Positions 16,591 to 26,198 of a stretch of 64,000 nucleotides of DNA are shown piece after piece. A program made the translations under genes and the position numbers. The stretch is from Nocardia brasiliensis (GTDB lineage Bacteria; Actinomycetota; Actinomycetes; Mycobacteriales; Mycobacteriaceae): contig NZ_CP046171.1 of NCBI RefSeq assembly GCF_011801125.1, forward strand, positions 4,216,001 through 4,280,000, in the 5' to 3' direction. Each line of letters starts with the position of its first letter. Position 1 is the first letter of the stretch. Below the pieces are notes generated by a model. That model was given only the letters and a program-made list of their open reading frames with translations, was not told the DNA's origin and did not search any database.

Positions 16591-18063
16591 GTGACCTCCT
16601 TGTGGCTAGACAATGTGCCCGCCAGAACGTATCCGCCGCTCGAACCGGGACGGCGGTTCGATCACGTGGTGGTCGGTGGCGGCCTCACCGGCGTGAGCAC
16701 CGCACTGCTGCTCGCGCGCGGGGGTGACTCGGTCGCCTTGGTCGAGGCGCGCACGCTCGGCGCGGCCGCGACCGGCAACACCACCGCCAAACTGAGCCTG
16801 CTCCAGGGCACCCACCTGTCCAGCATCGCGAGCAAGCATGCCCCGGATACGTTGCGCGCCTATGTCGAGGCAAACCGGCAGGGCCAGCGGTGGCTGCTCG
16901 AGTTCTGCGCCGAGCACGACATCGCCACCCAGCGCGCGCCCGCGTTCACCTACGCGAGCACCCGAGCGGGCACCGCGCGGGTCGAGGCGGAACTCGCCGC
17001 GTGCCGCACGGCCGGGCTCGACGCGCACTGGACCGAACAGCTCGAGCTGCCTTTCCCCACCTACGGCGCCGTTCGCGTCGACGACCAAGCCCAGTTCGAC
17101 CCGATGGCGGTGTTGTACGGACTCGCCGACGAGGCCGAGCGACAGGGCGTCGTGATCGTGGAGCACACGCGGGTACGAACGGTCCACGGTGACACCGTCA
17201 AGACCGATCGCGGTGAAATCAAGGCCGGGACAGTCGTTCTCGCGACCGGGACCCCGATTCTGGATCGCGGCGGATTCTTCGCCCGGCTCGAACCGAATCG
17301 CTCCTACGCACTCGCGTTCCGGGTGCCGGGGCCGCTGCCGCACGGCATGTATCTGTCCGCCGACGCGCCGACCCGCTCGCTGCGCACCGCGCCGCGTCCC
17401 GACGGCGAACTGCTGCTGGTCGGCGGCAACGGGCACGTCGTCGGCCGCGACACCCCGACCGGCGCCAAGCTCGACGATCTCGTATCGTGGACGCGAACCC
17501 ATTGGCCCGCAGCGGAATTGACCCACACCTGGTCGGCGCAGGACTACTCGCCGATGGACGGGCTGCCCTACGTCGGGCCGCTGCTCCCCGGCAGCGACCG
17601 CGTGCTCGTGGCCACCGGCTACTCGAAATGGGGTATGACGAACGCCATCGCGGCGGCGCTGGCGATCGCCGGTCGGGTATCCGGCCGGGCGCCGGAGTGG
17701 GCGCGCGACCTCGAAGCCTGGCGGCCACGGGAACTTTCGGGGCTGACGACGGCGATCAAGACCAACGGCGGCGTCGGCCTGGCCATGGCGGGCGGCTGGG
17801 CACGCGCGGAATCGCACGGTGACGGCGACACGCCCCCGGAGGGCACAGGCCGGGTCCGGCGCGAAGGTCTGAGTCCGATCGCCACCTGCACCGTCGAGGG
17901 AAAAACCACGGCCGTGTCGGCGATCTGCCCGCACCTATACGGCATCGTGCGCTGGAACGACGCCGAGAAGTCTTGGGACTGCCCGCTGCACGGCTCCCGC
18001 TTCGCCCCAGACGGCAGCGTCCTGGAAGGCCCCGCGACGCGCCCCCTGTCCCCGAGCGAGTGA
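16591..18063 (+). CDS. FAD-dependent (DAO-family) oxidoreductase with C-terminal Rieske domain
   Basis: 490 aa. The N-terminal Rossmann FAD site is HVVVGGGLTGVSTALLLARGG (GxGxxG-like) and the middle is DAO/amine-oxidase type (VVLATGTPI; YVGPLLPGSDRVLVATGYSKWGM). The C-terminal Rieske [2Fe-2S] domain has CPH at 446-448 and CPLH at 464-467. This architecture occurs in proposed glycine or amine oxidases with a built-in electron acceptor. GTG at 16591 gives the usual N-terminus; a GTG at 16555 is possible. It follows the CDGSH gene by 54 bases and probably belongs to the same redox cassette. Confidence 0.85.
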   Translation: MTSLWLDNVPARTYPPLEPGRRFDHVVVGGGLTGVSTALLLARGGDSVALVEARTLGAAATGNTTAKLSLLQGTHLSSIASKHAPDTLRAYVEANRQGQRWLLEFCAEHDIATQRAPAFTYASTRAGTARVEAELAACRTAGLDAHWTEQLELPFPTYGAVRVDDQAQFDPMAVLYGLADEAERQGVVIVEHTRVRTVHGDTVKTDRGEIKAGTVVLATGTPILDRGGFFARLEPNRSYALAFRVPGPLPHGMYLSADAPTRSLRTAPRPDGELLLVGGNGHVVGRDTPTGAKLDDLVSWTRTHWPAAELTHTWSAQDYSPMDGLPYVGPLLPGSDRVLVATGYSKWGMTNAIAAALAIAGRVSGRAPEWARDLEAWRPRELSGLTTAIKTNGGVGLAMAGGWARAESHGDGDTPPEGTGRVRREGLSPIATCTVEGKTTAVSAICPHLYGIVRWNDAEKSWDCPLHGSRFAPDGSVLEGPATRPLSPSE

Positions 18064-18075
18064 TACCCGAGCGAC

Positions 18076-18285
18076 TCAGGCCGCGTCGGCGATTCGGCGC
18101 AGTTCCTCCTCGGTGCACAGCACCGTCACCGCGGCCTCGAGCACGGCGGCCACATTGACGCCCGCCGCGCGCGCGTTCGCGACCGCGTGCCGCAACTCCC
18201 GCAGGCTCGTCGCCGTTCGATCGGTGTCGTATCCGATGATCGCCGCCTGCAGGGCGATCACCGCCTCGGACTGGCACTTGCTCAT
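18076..18285 (-). CDS. Small hypothetical protein
   Basis: 69 aa starting MSKCQSEAVI. It is predicted to be fully helical (ALQAAIIGYDTDRTATSLRELRHAVANARAAGVNVAAVLEAAV, read as two helices), with no membrane segment. I do not recognise the family. It is convergent with the DAO-Rieske gene (12-base gap) and divergent from katE. GC-rich third positions support coding; the Shine-Dalgarno is weak. Confidence 0.5.
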   Translation of the reverse strand: MSKCQSEAVIALQAAIIGYDTDRTATSLRELRHAVANARAAGVNVAAVLEAAVTVLCTEEELRRIADAA

Positions 18286-18480
18286 GTCGTGTCCCGGTTG
18301 TTCTCGATGTCCGCTACGCGGCCTCGGGCGCGAGATCGCTTGCGGGGACGGCGAATCGAGCAGGGGACGGCGAGAGGTCGGGTCGTCCGATCGGCGCCGC
18401 CCAAGCCGATTCGGGTCATAGGTCCAGATTAGCGCCCGCCGCCGCATCGGCCGCGCGATCTTCCCCACTCCGACACGCCT

Positions 18481-18505
18481 GTTTGCTTCCTGATCAACCG
18501 GGCAT
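18481..18505 (+). promoter_or_regulatory. Sigma-F-type promoter of katE
   Basis: GTTT (18481-18484), 15 bases, GGGCAT (18500-18505). One mismatch to GGGTAT. Predicted start near 18512, about 40 bases before the ATG. Control of a large-subunit catalase by SigB/SigF-type factors is known in other bacteria. Confidence 0.6.
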
Positions 18506-18553
18506 TGCGGTCGCGAGAGCTCTCATCCGTCCGATCGCAGGAGGTGTCGCCGA

Positions 18554-20725
18554 ATGCCTGGATCCGCCCGACGTTCGAAGTCGAAAACCCAGCCCGTCGC
18601 GCCGGGTGCACCGGCCAGTACGCCAGCTACGGTGGCCGAACCGACACGGCCGCGCGCGCCACTGCCCCCGAAATCCGACCAGGCGAGGCCACGCCCCAGT
18701 AGCCCGACCGGAGTAGCGGTCGACGAGCCGAGCGGCGCCGCGGGCCAGCAAGGGTCCTTTCTGACCACCGCGCAGGGCGCCCGGTTGACCGACACGGATC
18801 ACTCGCTCAAGGCGGGCCCGCGCGGGCCCGTACTGCTGCAGGACCACCATCTGCGCGAGAAGATCACCCACTTCGACCACGAGCGCATCCCGGAGCGGGT
18901 CGTGCACGCCAGGGGCGCGGCCGCACACGGCGTGTTCACCGCCAACGGTGCCGCGGCTGCGATCTGCTGCGCCTCGCTGTTCGAAAAAGGTAAGCAGACA
19001 CCGGTTTTCGTGCGCTTCTCGACCGTGCTCGGATCGCGCGGCTCGGCCGACACCGTGCGCGACACCCGCGGCTTCGCCACCAAGTTCTATACCGACGAAG
19101 GCGTATTCGACTTGGTGGGCAACAACATTCCGGTGTTCTTCATCCAGGACGGGATCAAGTTCCCCGACATCATCCACGCGGGCAAGCCGCACCCGGACCG
19201 GGAGATCCCGCAGGCGCAGAGCGCGCACGACACGTTCTGGGACTTCGTCACCCTGCACACCGAGGCCACCGCGCACACGCTGTGGAACATGTCCGACCGC
19301 GGCATCCCGCGCTCGTACCGGATGATGGAGGGCTTCGGCGTCCACACCTTCCGGCTCGTCAACGCCCGTGGCAAAACGGTGCTGGTGAAGTTCCACTGGA
19401 AGCCCGAGCTAGGGGTGCACTCACTGCTGTGGGAGGAGGCGCAGATCGCCGCGGGCGTCGATCCCGACATGCATCGCCGCGATCTCGCCGACGCCATCGA
19501 GTCCGGCGCGTATCCGCGGTGGGATCTCGGGGTGCAGGTCTTCCCGGACACCGAGGACCAGACCTTCGAGGGCATCGACCTGCTCGATCCCACCAAGCTG
19601 GTGCCCGAGGAACTCGCGCCGGTGCGGATCATCGGCACGATGACGCTCGACGCGAATCCCACCAACTACTTCGCGCAGACCGAGCAGGTCGCTTTCCATC
19701 CCGGCCACCTCGTGCGCGGCATCGACCACACCGACGACCCACTGTTGCAGGGCAGGCTGTTCTCCTACCTGGACACCCAGATCTCCCGCCTCGGCGGACC
19801 CAATTTCGCGCAGCTGCCGATCAATCGGCCGCATATCGGCACGAACGACATGTTCCGCGACGGAGTGCACCAGAGCGCAATACATTCCGGCGTGGCACCG
19901 TACCGGCCGAACAGCCTCGACGGCGGCTGCCCGTTCCTGGCGGGGAACAGCGACGCCGCCTTGATCGACTACCCCGAAGCCGTTGCGGGAAAGAAGGTTC
20001 GGCAGGCGCCCAAGAGCTTCGACGACCACTTCAGCTCGGCCCGGCTGTTCTACGCCAGTCTCACCCCGATCGAACAAGCGCACGTCGCCAAGGCGTACAC
20101 CTTCGAACTCGGCAAATGCTACGAGAAGGCGATCAAACAGCGTGCCGTGGCGGTGCTGCGCCGGATCGATGAGCAGCTGGCCAAGACGGTGGCGCAGGGG
20201 CTCGGACTGCCGCTCGACGGAAAGCCGGGCAAGAAGGTCGAAGTGACCGTCTCGCCCGCACTCTCCCAACTCGGCCGCACCTGGCCGACCGACGGACGAA
20301 TCATCGGTCTGTTCGCCGATGACGCGACCGATCCGGCGGAGCTGGCCGACACGGTCGCCGCGATCGCGGACCGGTCGATGACACCGTTGGTCATCGCGCC
20401 GCACGGCGGCGAATTCGGTAAAGGCGCACGGCAGGTGGCGATTTCGCGCACCCTGGACACCGCGCGCTCCATCGAGTTCGACGCCCTGCTCATCGCGGGT
20501 TCGTCCACGGATCCGCGATTGGCGCTGCTCGTACAAGAGGCACACCGTCACCTCAAGGCCATCGCCTACACCTCGGCCGGGGCCGCGGCGATCCGATCCG
20601 CGGGCATCGCCGACGACTCAGCCGGTGTCGACAGCGCGGCCGGTCTCGCCACGGCTTTCGACGCGCTCGCCGCGCTCCTCCCGACCCACCGGGTGTGGGC
20701 GCGGGCCGGGGAGTTCCCGCAGTGA
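18554..20725 (+). CDS. katE: Large-subunit (HPII-type) catalase
   Basis: 723-aa clade 2 catalase that dismutates H2O2. A Pro/Ala-rich N-terminal extension (about 70 residues) precedes the haem core: catalytic His in RVVHARGAAAHG, Asn in VGNNIPVFFIQD, and the proximal haem Tyr in RLFSYLDTQ. The C-terminal class I glutamine-amidotransferase-like (DJ-1-like) domain (from about residue 570, IIGLFADDATDPAELAD) is the mark of HPII enzymes. A strong AGGAGGTG lies just before the ATG. Likely stress-induced through the sigma-F-like promoter. Confidence 0.95.
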   Translation: MPGSARRSKSKTQPVAPGAPASTPATVAEPTRPRAPLPPKSDQARPRPSSPTGVAVDEPSGAAGQQGSFLTTAQGARLTDTDHSLKAGPRGPVLLQDHHLREKITHFDHERIPERVVHARGAAAHGVFTANGAAAAICCASLFEKGKQTPVFVRFSTVLGSRGSADTVRDTRGFATKFYTDEGVFDLVGNNIPVFFIQDGIKFPDIIHAGKPHPDREIPQAQSAHDTFWDFVTLHTEATAHTLWNMSDRGIPRSYRMMEGFGVHTFRLVNARGKTVLVKFHWKPELGVHSLLWEEAQIAAGVDPDMHRRDLADAIESGAYPRWDLGVQVFPDTEDQTFEGIDLLDPTKLVPEELAPVRIIGTMTLDANPTNYFAQTEQVAFHPGHLVRGIDHTDDPLLQGRLFSYLDTQISRLGGPNFAQLPINRPHIGTNDMFRDGVHQSAIHSGVAPYRPNSLDGGCPFLAGNSDAALIDYPEAVAGKKVRQAPKSFDDHFSSARLFYASLTPIEQAHVAKAYTFELGKCYEKAIKQRAVAVLRRIDEQLAKTVAQGLGLPLDGKPGKKVEVTVSPALSQLGRTWPTDGRIIGLFADDATDPAELADTVAAIADRSMTPLVIAPHGGEFGKGARQVAISRTLDTARSIEFDALLIAGSSTDPRLALLVQEAHRHLKAIAYTSAGAAAIRSAGIADDSAGVDSAAGLATAFDALAALLPTHRVWARAGEFPQ

Positions 20726-20740
20726 CGACCCCTCGCACGC

Positions 20741-22015
20741 TCAGCCAGGCTGTGCCACAGCGGTATTCGAGCGTGACGTCGCCTCGTCGGCCACCTGCCC
20801 GAGGGCGACCGGTAGCCGCGCGTGCCCGTTGGAGATGAAGCTGCTCACCGGAGCCGGCTCGGCGGGCCCGGCGGCCAGGCGCAGGTCGGGAAAGCGAGCG
20901 AACAAGGCGGGCAACGCGACCTGCGCCTCCAGCCTGGCCAGGGGTGCGCCGAGGCAGTGGTGCACACCGTGCCCGAACGCGAGGTGGCGATCTTTGGTGG
21001 CACGATGCACGTCGAACTCGTCGGCGGTGGGACCGTGCACCTTCGGGTCGCGGCCGATCGCGGCATAGGAGGCCAGAATCGCCTCGCCCCGCGGAATCCG
21101 GACTCCCGCGACATCGAGGTCCTCGACCGCGTAGCGCAGCGGCAGATGTGCCAGCGGCGCCTGGTAGCGCAAGGTCTCCTCCACCACGTCGGCCCAGCTC
21201 GCCCGTCCCGCACGCACGTCGGCGAGCTGCTGTCGCCGGGTGAGCAAGGCGAAGATCGCCTGGTCGAGCAGGTTTACGGTGGTCTCGTGCCCGGCGGTGA
21301 TGATCAGCATGAGCGTGTCGACGAGTTCCTTCTCGCTCAGCCGGGTGCCCTCCTCGTCGTAGCTGGCGGTCAACACGCTGGTGACGTCGTCGCCGGGCTG
21401 ATCTCTGCGGTAGGCGACGAGTTCGCCCACCAGCCCATACATTTCGAGGTAGTCGGCGGGCGGATCCTTCAGCGTGTCCGAAGTGTCGAAGAAGCGGTCC
21501 ACACAGGTATGCATCGGTGACTTCAAATGCTCTGGGACACCGATCAATTCGCTGATCACCCGAATCGGCACCGGGTAGGCGAACAGCTGCCGCAGATCGA
21601 CCTCGGCGCCGGCCGGGAGCGCCGCCAGCTCGCCCAGTAGCTCGGCGACGATCGCTTCGATCCGCGGCCGCATCGCCGTGGTCCTGCGGTGCGTGAAGGC
21701 CGCGGAGATCAGCCTGCGCAGGCGCCGGTGGTCGGACCCGTAGGCGGTGAACATGTTGTCCACGGCGACCCAGGACCGCAGCGGCCACTCGGCCGGAATC
21801 TCGCCCCGGCCGAAGGCCGCCCAGTGTTGCCGCGCGTCCTTCGACACCCGGGCATCGGTCAACAGGCCACGCATCACGGAGGCGTCGGTCACCGACCACG
21901 CCGGTACGTCACCGGGTAGCACGACCCGCGAAACAGGGCCATTGGCCCGGATCCGCGCCGACTCCCCTTGGATGTCGGCCCCGGTGGCGTCCAGCACGAT
22001 TGCGTCGAATTCCAT
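20741..22015 (-). CDS. Cytochrome P450
   Basis: 424-aa soluble bacterial P450 (CYP107-like size and layout). The I-helix oxygen-binding motif is AGHETT, the ExxR pair is EETLRYQ, and the haem-thiolate loop is FGHGVHHCLGAPLAR. No ferredoxin or reductase is adjacent, so electrons must come from elsewhere. Convergent with katE. The start at 22015 is preferred to a longer in-frame Met at 22057. Substrate not inferable. Confidence 0.93.
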   Translation of the reverse strand: MEFDAIVLDATGADIQGESARIRANGPVSRVVLPGDVPAWSVTDASVMRGLLTDARVSKDARQHWAAFGRGEIPAEWPLRSWVAVDNMFTAYGSDHRRLRRLISAAFTHRRTTAMRPRIEAIVAELLGELAALPAGAEVDLRQLFAYPVPIRVISELIGVPEHLKSPMHTCVDRFFDTSDTLKDPPADYLEMYGLVGELVAYRRDQPGDDVTSVLTASYDEEGTRLSEKELVDTLMLIITAGHETTVNLLDQAIFALLTRRQQLADVRAGRASWADVVEETLRYQAPLAHLPLRYAVEDLDVAGVRIPRGEAILASYAAIGRDPKVHGPTADEFDVHRATKDRHLAFGHGVHHCLGAPLARLEAQVALPALFARFPDLRLAAGPAEPAPVSSFISNGHARLPVALGQVADEATSRSNTAVAQPG

Positions 22016-22109
22016 AGCGTCGCAGCCTATGTACCGGAACACCCCGCGCGCTTGCACCCGCGCGCCACCTCCGATGGAACATTCGCGCCACCGAAGACGC
22101 GCGGGCGGG

Positions 22110-24101
22110 CTAGACGATCTTGGCGTCGATCAGCATCGTCCAGATCTCGCCCTGGTCGATCACCTCGACGCCGAGTTTCTCCGCCTTGGTCAGCTTGCTG
22201 TCGCCGACGCCCGCTCCGGTGATGAGCAGATCGGTGTTCGCCGAGACCGAGGACGCGGCCGTCGCACCCGCCTGTTCGCACAGGCGTTGGAAGGTGGGCC
22301 GGGCGACCTTCTCACCGGAGCGCGGGTCGCTGATCGCGCCGGTGATCACCACCGTCTTGCCCGCCAGCGGCGCGCCCGCCGCGACGACCGGTGGCAGATC
22401 CTCGGCGCGCACGTCCAGCGAAACCCCTGCCGCGCGCAGCCGCTCGAGCTCCGGGCGCAGCCGGGTGAGGTGCGCGACCAGGGACGCGGCGACCTTCGGC
22501 CCGATGTCCTCCACCGCGACGAGCCGTTCCTCGCCCGCGTCGGCGACCTCCTCCAGCGAGCCGAAGCCCGCCCGCGCCAGCCGCGCGGCCGTGCCGTCGG
22601 AGGCCATCGGGATCGCCAGCCCGATCAGCGCGCGGCGCAGGCCGACCTGACGGCTGGCATCGATCGAGTCGATCATGCGCTGCGCCGAGACCTCGCCGAT
22701 GCGGTCGAACTCGAGCAGGCGCTCCTTGGTCAGGGTGTAGAAGTCCGACGGGTTGTCCAGGATGCCCGCCTCGGCGAGGCGCTCGATCCACACCCCGCCG
22801 ATGGCATCGATGTCGGCCGCGGCCCGCGAGGCCCAGTGGATCAGCCTGCGTACCGTCTGCGCCGGACAGGAAACGTTGGTGCAGAACAGTTCTCGACTGT
22901 TGCCCTGTTCGGTCACCGGCTGCCCGCAGGACGGACAGGTGCTGGGCGGCACGATCTCGACTTCCTCGCCCGTGCGTTCGGCGGCGTCGAGCACGCCCGC
23001 CACGAACGGGATCACATCGCCCGCGCGGCGCACCAGCACCGTGTCACCGACCTTGATGTCGCGGGCCCGGATCACCTCCTGGTTGGCCAGCGTCGCCTTG
23101 GTGACCGTGGTGCCGCCGACGAACACCGGCTCCAGCCAGGCGACCGGGACGATCTTGCCCGTCTTGCCGACGTCCCAGATCACCTCCCGCAGCAACGTGG
23201 TCTTCTCCTCCGCGGCGAACTTGAACGCCAGCGCGCCGCGCGGTGAATTGGATCGAGTTCCGGCCGCCGCGTACGCGTCTCGGTCGGCCAGGCGCAGCAC
23301 CGCGCCGTCGATGTCGTAGTCCAGATCGTTACGGCCCTGCTCGATCGCGGTGATCGCCGCCTGCGCCTGCTCGGCGTCGGCGCACAGGCGCATCGCCGCG
23401 CCCGCGACACCGAGCGCGCGCAACCCGTCGCCGAGATCGACCGCGGCGCCACCCTCGGAGGTGTCCAGGTCGAAGCCGAAGAAGCGCAGGCGTCGCTCGG
23501 CGACGGTGGCCGGATCCTTGGCCCGCAGGGTGCCCGCCGCCGCGTTGCGCGGATTGATCAGCGGCTTGTCCGGATGGGCGGTGTTGTAGGCGAGGAACGT
23601 CGAACGCAGCATCACCGCCTCGCCGCGCACCTCCACCCGGCCGGACACCTCGATGCGCTCGGGCACCCCGTCGACCAGCGCACGCACCAGCATGGTTACG
23701 TCGTCACCGGTGGTGCCGTCACCCCGGGTGACCGCGCGCAGCAGTCGTCCGTCCTCGTAGACCAGCGCCAGCGACAAACCGTCGAGCTTGGGCATCACCA
23801 CCACCGACTGGCCGGGGAACCGGTTGAAGAACGCCACCACCTGCTCGGGCTTGGTCGCCTTCTCCAGCGAGAGCATCGGGCGCGAATGCCGGACCGGCGC
23901 GTGCAACACCGCGGGCGCGCCGACCTGCTCCAGCGGATTCGGCTCGGGCGCCAGCTCCGGATGCGCCTCGATCAGGGCGCGCAGCTCGTCCTCGATCGCG
24001 TCGTAGTCGGCATCCGCGACCAGCGGCGCGCCCTGGTAGTAGGCGTCGCGCAGCGCCACGATGCGGTCCGCGAGCTCTTGGATGTGTTCCCCAGTTTCCA
24101 C
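22110..24101 (-). CDS. ligA: Divergent NAD-dependent DNA ligase (LigA family)
   Basis: 663 aa with complete LigA domain order: Ia, adenylation domain (KLDG with Lys105, VEVRGE, AFKF), OB fold, four-Cys zinc site (CPSCG...CTNVSCP), helix-hairpin-helix repeats, and a C-terminal BRCT domain. Several normally invariant residues look changed: the residue two before the adenylated Lys is Met (MPKLDG) where LigA has Glu; the VxIKV motif reads AVLRL; and the NMN-binding His of domain Ia is missing in a shortened DAYYQGAP segment. This is more likely an accessory paralogue than the housekeeping ligase, but that needs the genome. It is divergent from the carboxylase gene. Confidence 0.85.
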   Translation of the reverse strand: METGEHIQELADRIVALRDAYYQGAPLVADADYDAIEDELRALIEAHPELAPEPNPLEQVGAPAVLHAPVRHSRPMLSLEKATKPEQVVAFFNRFPGQSVVVMPKLDGLSLALVYEDGRLLRAVTRGDGTTGDDVTMLVRALVDGVPERIEVSGRVEVRGEAVMLRSTFLAYNTAHPDKPLINPRNAAAGTLRAKDPATVAERRLRFFGFDLDTSEGGAAVDLGDGLRALGVAGAAMRLCADAEQAQAAITAIEQGRNDLDYDIDGAVLRLADRDAYAAAGTRSNSPRGALAFKFAAEEKTTLLREVIWDVGKTGKIVPVAWLEPVFVGGTTVTKATLANQEVIRARDIKVGDTVLVRRAGDVIPFVAGVLDAAERTGEEVEIVPPSTCPSCGQPVTEQGNSRELFCTNVSCPAQTVRRLIHWASRAAADIDAIGGVWIERLAEAGILDNPSDFYTLTKERLLEFDRIGEVSAQRMIDSIDASRQVGLRRALIGLAIPMASDGTAARLARAGFGSLEEVADAGEERLVAVEDIGPKVAASLVAHLTRLRPELERLRAAGVSLDVRAEDLPPVVAAGAPLAGKTVVITGAISDPRSGEKVARPTFQRLCEQAGATAASSVSANTDLLITGAGVGDSKLTKAEKLGVEVIDQGEIWTMLIDAKIV

Positions 24102-24308
24102 AGCACCAGACGCTACCCACTACCACCGACAACACCGCCCAACGCCACGGCCGACACCGCGTTCGAACTGTTCGCGAGGCCATAGGAATTGGCCGGGAAC
24201 TGTGACCTGTCCCGCATCTGGGGCCCGATGGTCCACGCTGGTGTCCACACCGCTTAACGTCGCGTCTGCACGACAGCACGACAGTTGGTGAGGAAGGTGG
24301 CGGCGAGC

Positions 24309-25862
24309 GTGGTGGACACCCAGGCGAAGCTGGATGAATTGGTCAAGATCCTGGCGATCGCCGCGGAGCCGGCGGGTGAGGCCGGTATCGCCAAGCGGGC
24401 GAAGAAGAATATTCCGAGCGTCCGGCAGCGGGTGCACATGCTGCTCGACCCCGGCACCTTCATCGAGACCAGCGCCCTGGCGCGCCAGCCCGAGCAGAAG
24501 GACGCGCTCTACGGCGACGGGCTGGTCACCGGCCGTGGCTTGATCGGCGGGCGGCCGGTGGTGGTGATCGCGCACGATCAGACCGTCTACGGCGGCTCGG
24601 TCGGCATCACCTCCGCGCGAAAGTTCATGCGGGCCTTGCAATTCGCGTTCGACAACGCGTGCCCGGTGGTGACGATCAACGATTCCGGCGGTGCGCGGAT
24701 CCAGGACGCGGTCGGCTCGATCGCGTCGTTCGGTGATATCTCCCGGGTGCTGGAGAAGCTGTCCGGCTATGTCCCGCAGGTGTCGATCATCCTCGGCAAG
24801 TGCGCGGCGGGGTCGGTGTACGGGCCGATCAACACCGACGTGCTGATCGGCACCAAGGATTCCTACATGTTCGTCACCGGCCCCGAGGTGATCAAGGCCG
24901 TCAACGGCGAGGACATCACCGCCGAGCAGCTGGGTGGCGCGCAGGTGCAGGCCGAACGCGGCACGCTGCACCACGTGGCCGACAGCGAGGAGGATGCCTA
25001 CGCCTGGGCCCGGCAGTACCTGAGCTACATGCCGACCAGCTGCCTCGAGCAACCGGTGATCGTGAATCCGGGCCTGGAGCCGGAGCTCACCGCCACCGAT
25101 CGGGAACTCGACACGATCATCCCGGACTCCGATCGCACCGGCTACGACATGCACGAGATCCTGCTGCGGATCTTCGACGACGGCGAATTCCACGAGATCC
25201 GTGCGGCATTCGCGCCCAACCTGATCACCGGTTTCGCGCGGGTCGACGGCGTTCCGGTCGGCGTGATCGCCAATCAGCCGCTGGTACTGGGTGGTTCGAT
25301 CGATGCGGCCTGCTCGGACAAGTCGACCTACTTCATCCGGCTCTGCGACGCGTTCAACATTCCGCTGGTGTTCGTCGTCGATACCCCCGGCGTGCTGCCC
25401 GGCCTCGACCAGGAGGCCAACGGCGTGATCATCCGCGGCGGCCGGGTGCCGCGCGCGATCATCGAGGCCACGGTACCGATCATCAACCTGGTGGTGCGCA
25501 AATCCTACGGCGGCGCCTACGGCATGATGGCGGCCCGGCAGGTGGGCGCCGACATCAGCTTCGCCTGGCCGACGGCCCGGATCGCGGTGATCGGCGCGGA
25601 GAGCGCGGTCGATCTCATCGGCAAGCGGCAACTGGCGGCGGTTCCGGAGGAACAGCGCGCCGCCGCACGCGATTTCATGATCAACCACTACAACGAGACG
25701 ATCGCCACCCCGTGGATCGCCGCCGAGCGCGGGTACATCGACGCCGTCATCGAACCGGCACGCACCCGCCTGGAGATCCGGCACGCGCTGCGCCTGCTGC
25801 GCGAAAAGCCCACCGTCAAGCCGGAATTCAACCCGCGTAAGCACGCCGTGTACCCGATGTGA
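24309..25862 (+). CDS. Acyl-CoA carboxylase carboxyltransferase beta subunit, AccD4-like
   Basis: About 517 aa. Two crotonase-fold halves are visible: GGSVGITSARKFMRA and INDSGGARIQDAV in the first, FVVDTPGVLPGLDQEANG and RKSYGGAYGMMAARQVGAD in the second. The middle stretch NPGLEPELT...YDMHEILLRIFDDGEF closely follows mycobacterial AccD4, the subunit linked to mycolic-acid precursor carboxylation. It transfers carboxyl groups from biotinylated AccA to acyl-CoA. The start is uncertain: GTG 24309 after AGGAAGG, or upstream TTG/GTG at 24285-24297. No accA or pks13 genes are adjacent, so it may be a stand-alone paralogue. Confidence 0.9.
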   Translation: MVDTQAKLDELVKILAIAAEPAGEAGIAKRAKKNIPSVRQRVHMLLDPGTFIETSALARQPEQKDALYGDGLVTGRGLIGGRPVVVIAHDQTVYGGSVGITSARKFMRALQFAFDNACPVVTINDSGGARIQDAVGSIASFGDISRVLEKLSGYVPQVSIILGKCAAGSVYGPINTDVLIGTKDSYMFVTGPEVIKAVNGEDITAEQLGGAQVQAERGTLHHVADSEEDAYAWARQYLSYMPTSCLEQPVIVNPGLEPELTATDRELDTIIPDSDRTGYDMHEILLRIFDDGEFHEIRAAFAPNLITGFARVDGVPVGVIANQPLVLGGSIDAACSDKSTYFIRLCDAFNIPLVFVVDTPGVLPGLDQEANGVIIRGGRVPRAIIEATVPIINLVVRKSYGGAYGMMAARQVGADISFAWPTARIAVIGAESAVDLIGKRQLAAVPEEQRAAARDFMINHYNETIATPWIAAERGYIDAVIEPARTRLEIRHALRLLREKPTVKPEFNPRKHAVYPM

Positions 25863-25998
25863 CCGATCCGCACCGCGGGCTCGCGACGAGACCCGCGGTG
25901 CGCAGCCCGCATTCGGTCCACCCACCCGGGCTGGACAGTCGCGGCGCCAACCGGAATGATCGCCCGATACTCAATGTTCGACTTCGGGGGCTGTCCGC

Positions 25999-26188
25999 AT
26001 GTCATTGTTACGAAAGCCTGTGCTGGCCCTGGCTGTTCCATTGGCAGGCGCGCTCGCCGGCGCGAGACCGATGACGCTCGCGCCGGTGCCGTACACCGCT
26101 CGGCACCATGATGGGCCTCGCACTGGGCAGTTCGATGCGCCTGCCTCCCTCCATCCAGGCCACCGTGTGCACCTCGAACGCGCGATGA
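25999..26188 (+). pseudogene. Decayed copy of a DUF4189 gene
   Basis: A remnant in front of the intact DUF4189 gene. One frame starts at ATG 25999 with a signal-peptide-like stretch (SLLRKPVLALAVPLAGALAGA); another frame (26111-26188) ends IQATVCTSNA, matching GTVCTSNA at the end of the intact neighbour, with 19 of 21 bases identical over that stretch. The middle of the gene is missing and the frames do not join. Best read as a tandem duplicate that lost its core. The first frame also overlaps the next ATG by four bases, which could be chance. Confidence 0.4.
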
Positions 26189-26198
26189 GGCCGCGCCA

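Noticed and set aside
21747..23246. 499-codon plus-strand open frame
   Set aside because: Antisense to the P450 and ligase genes; no recognisable content.
24120..25925. 601-codon minus-strand open frame
   Set aside because: Antisense to the carboxylase gene, which has strong motifs on the other strand.
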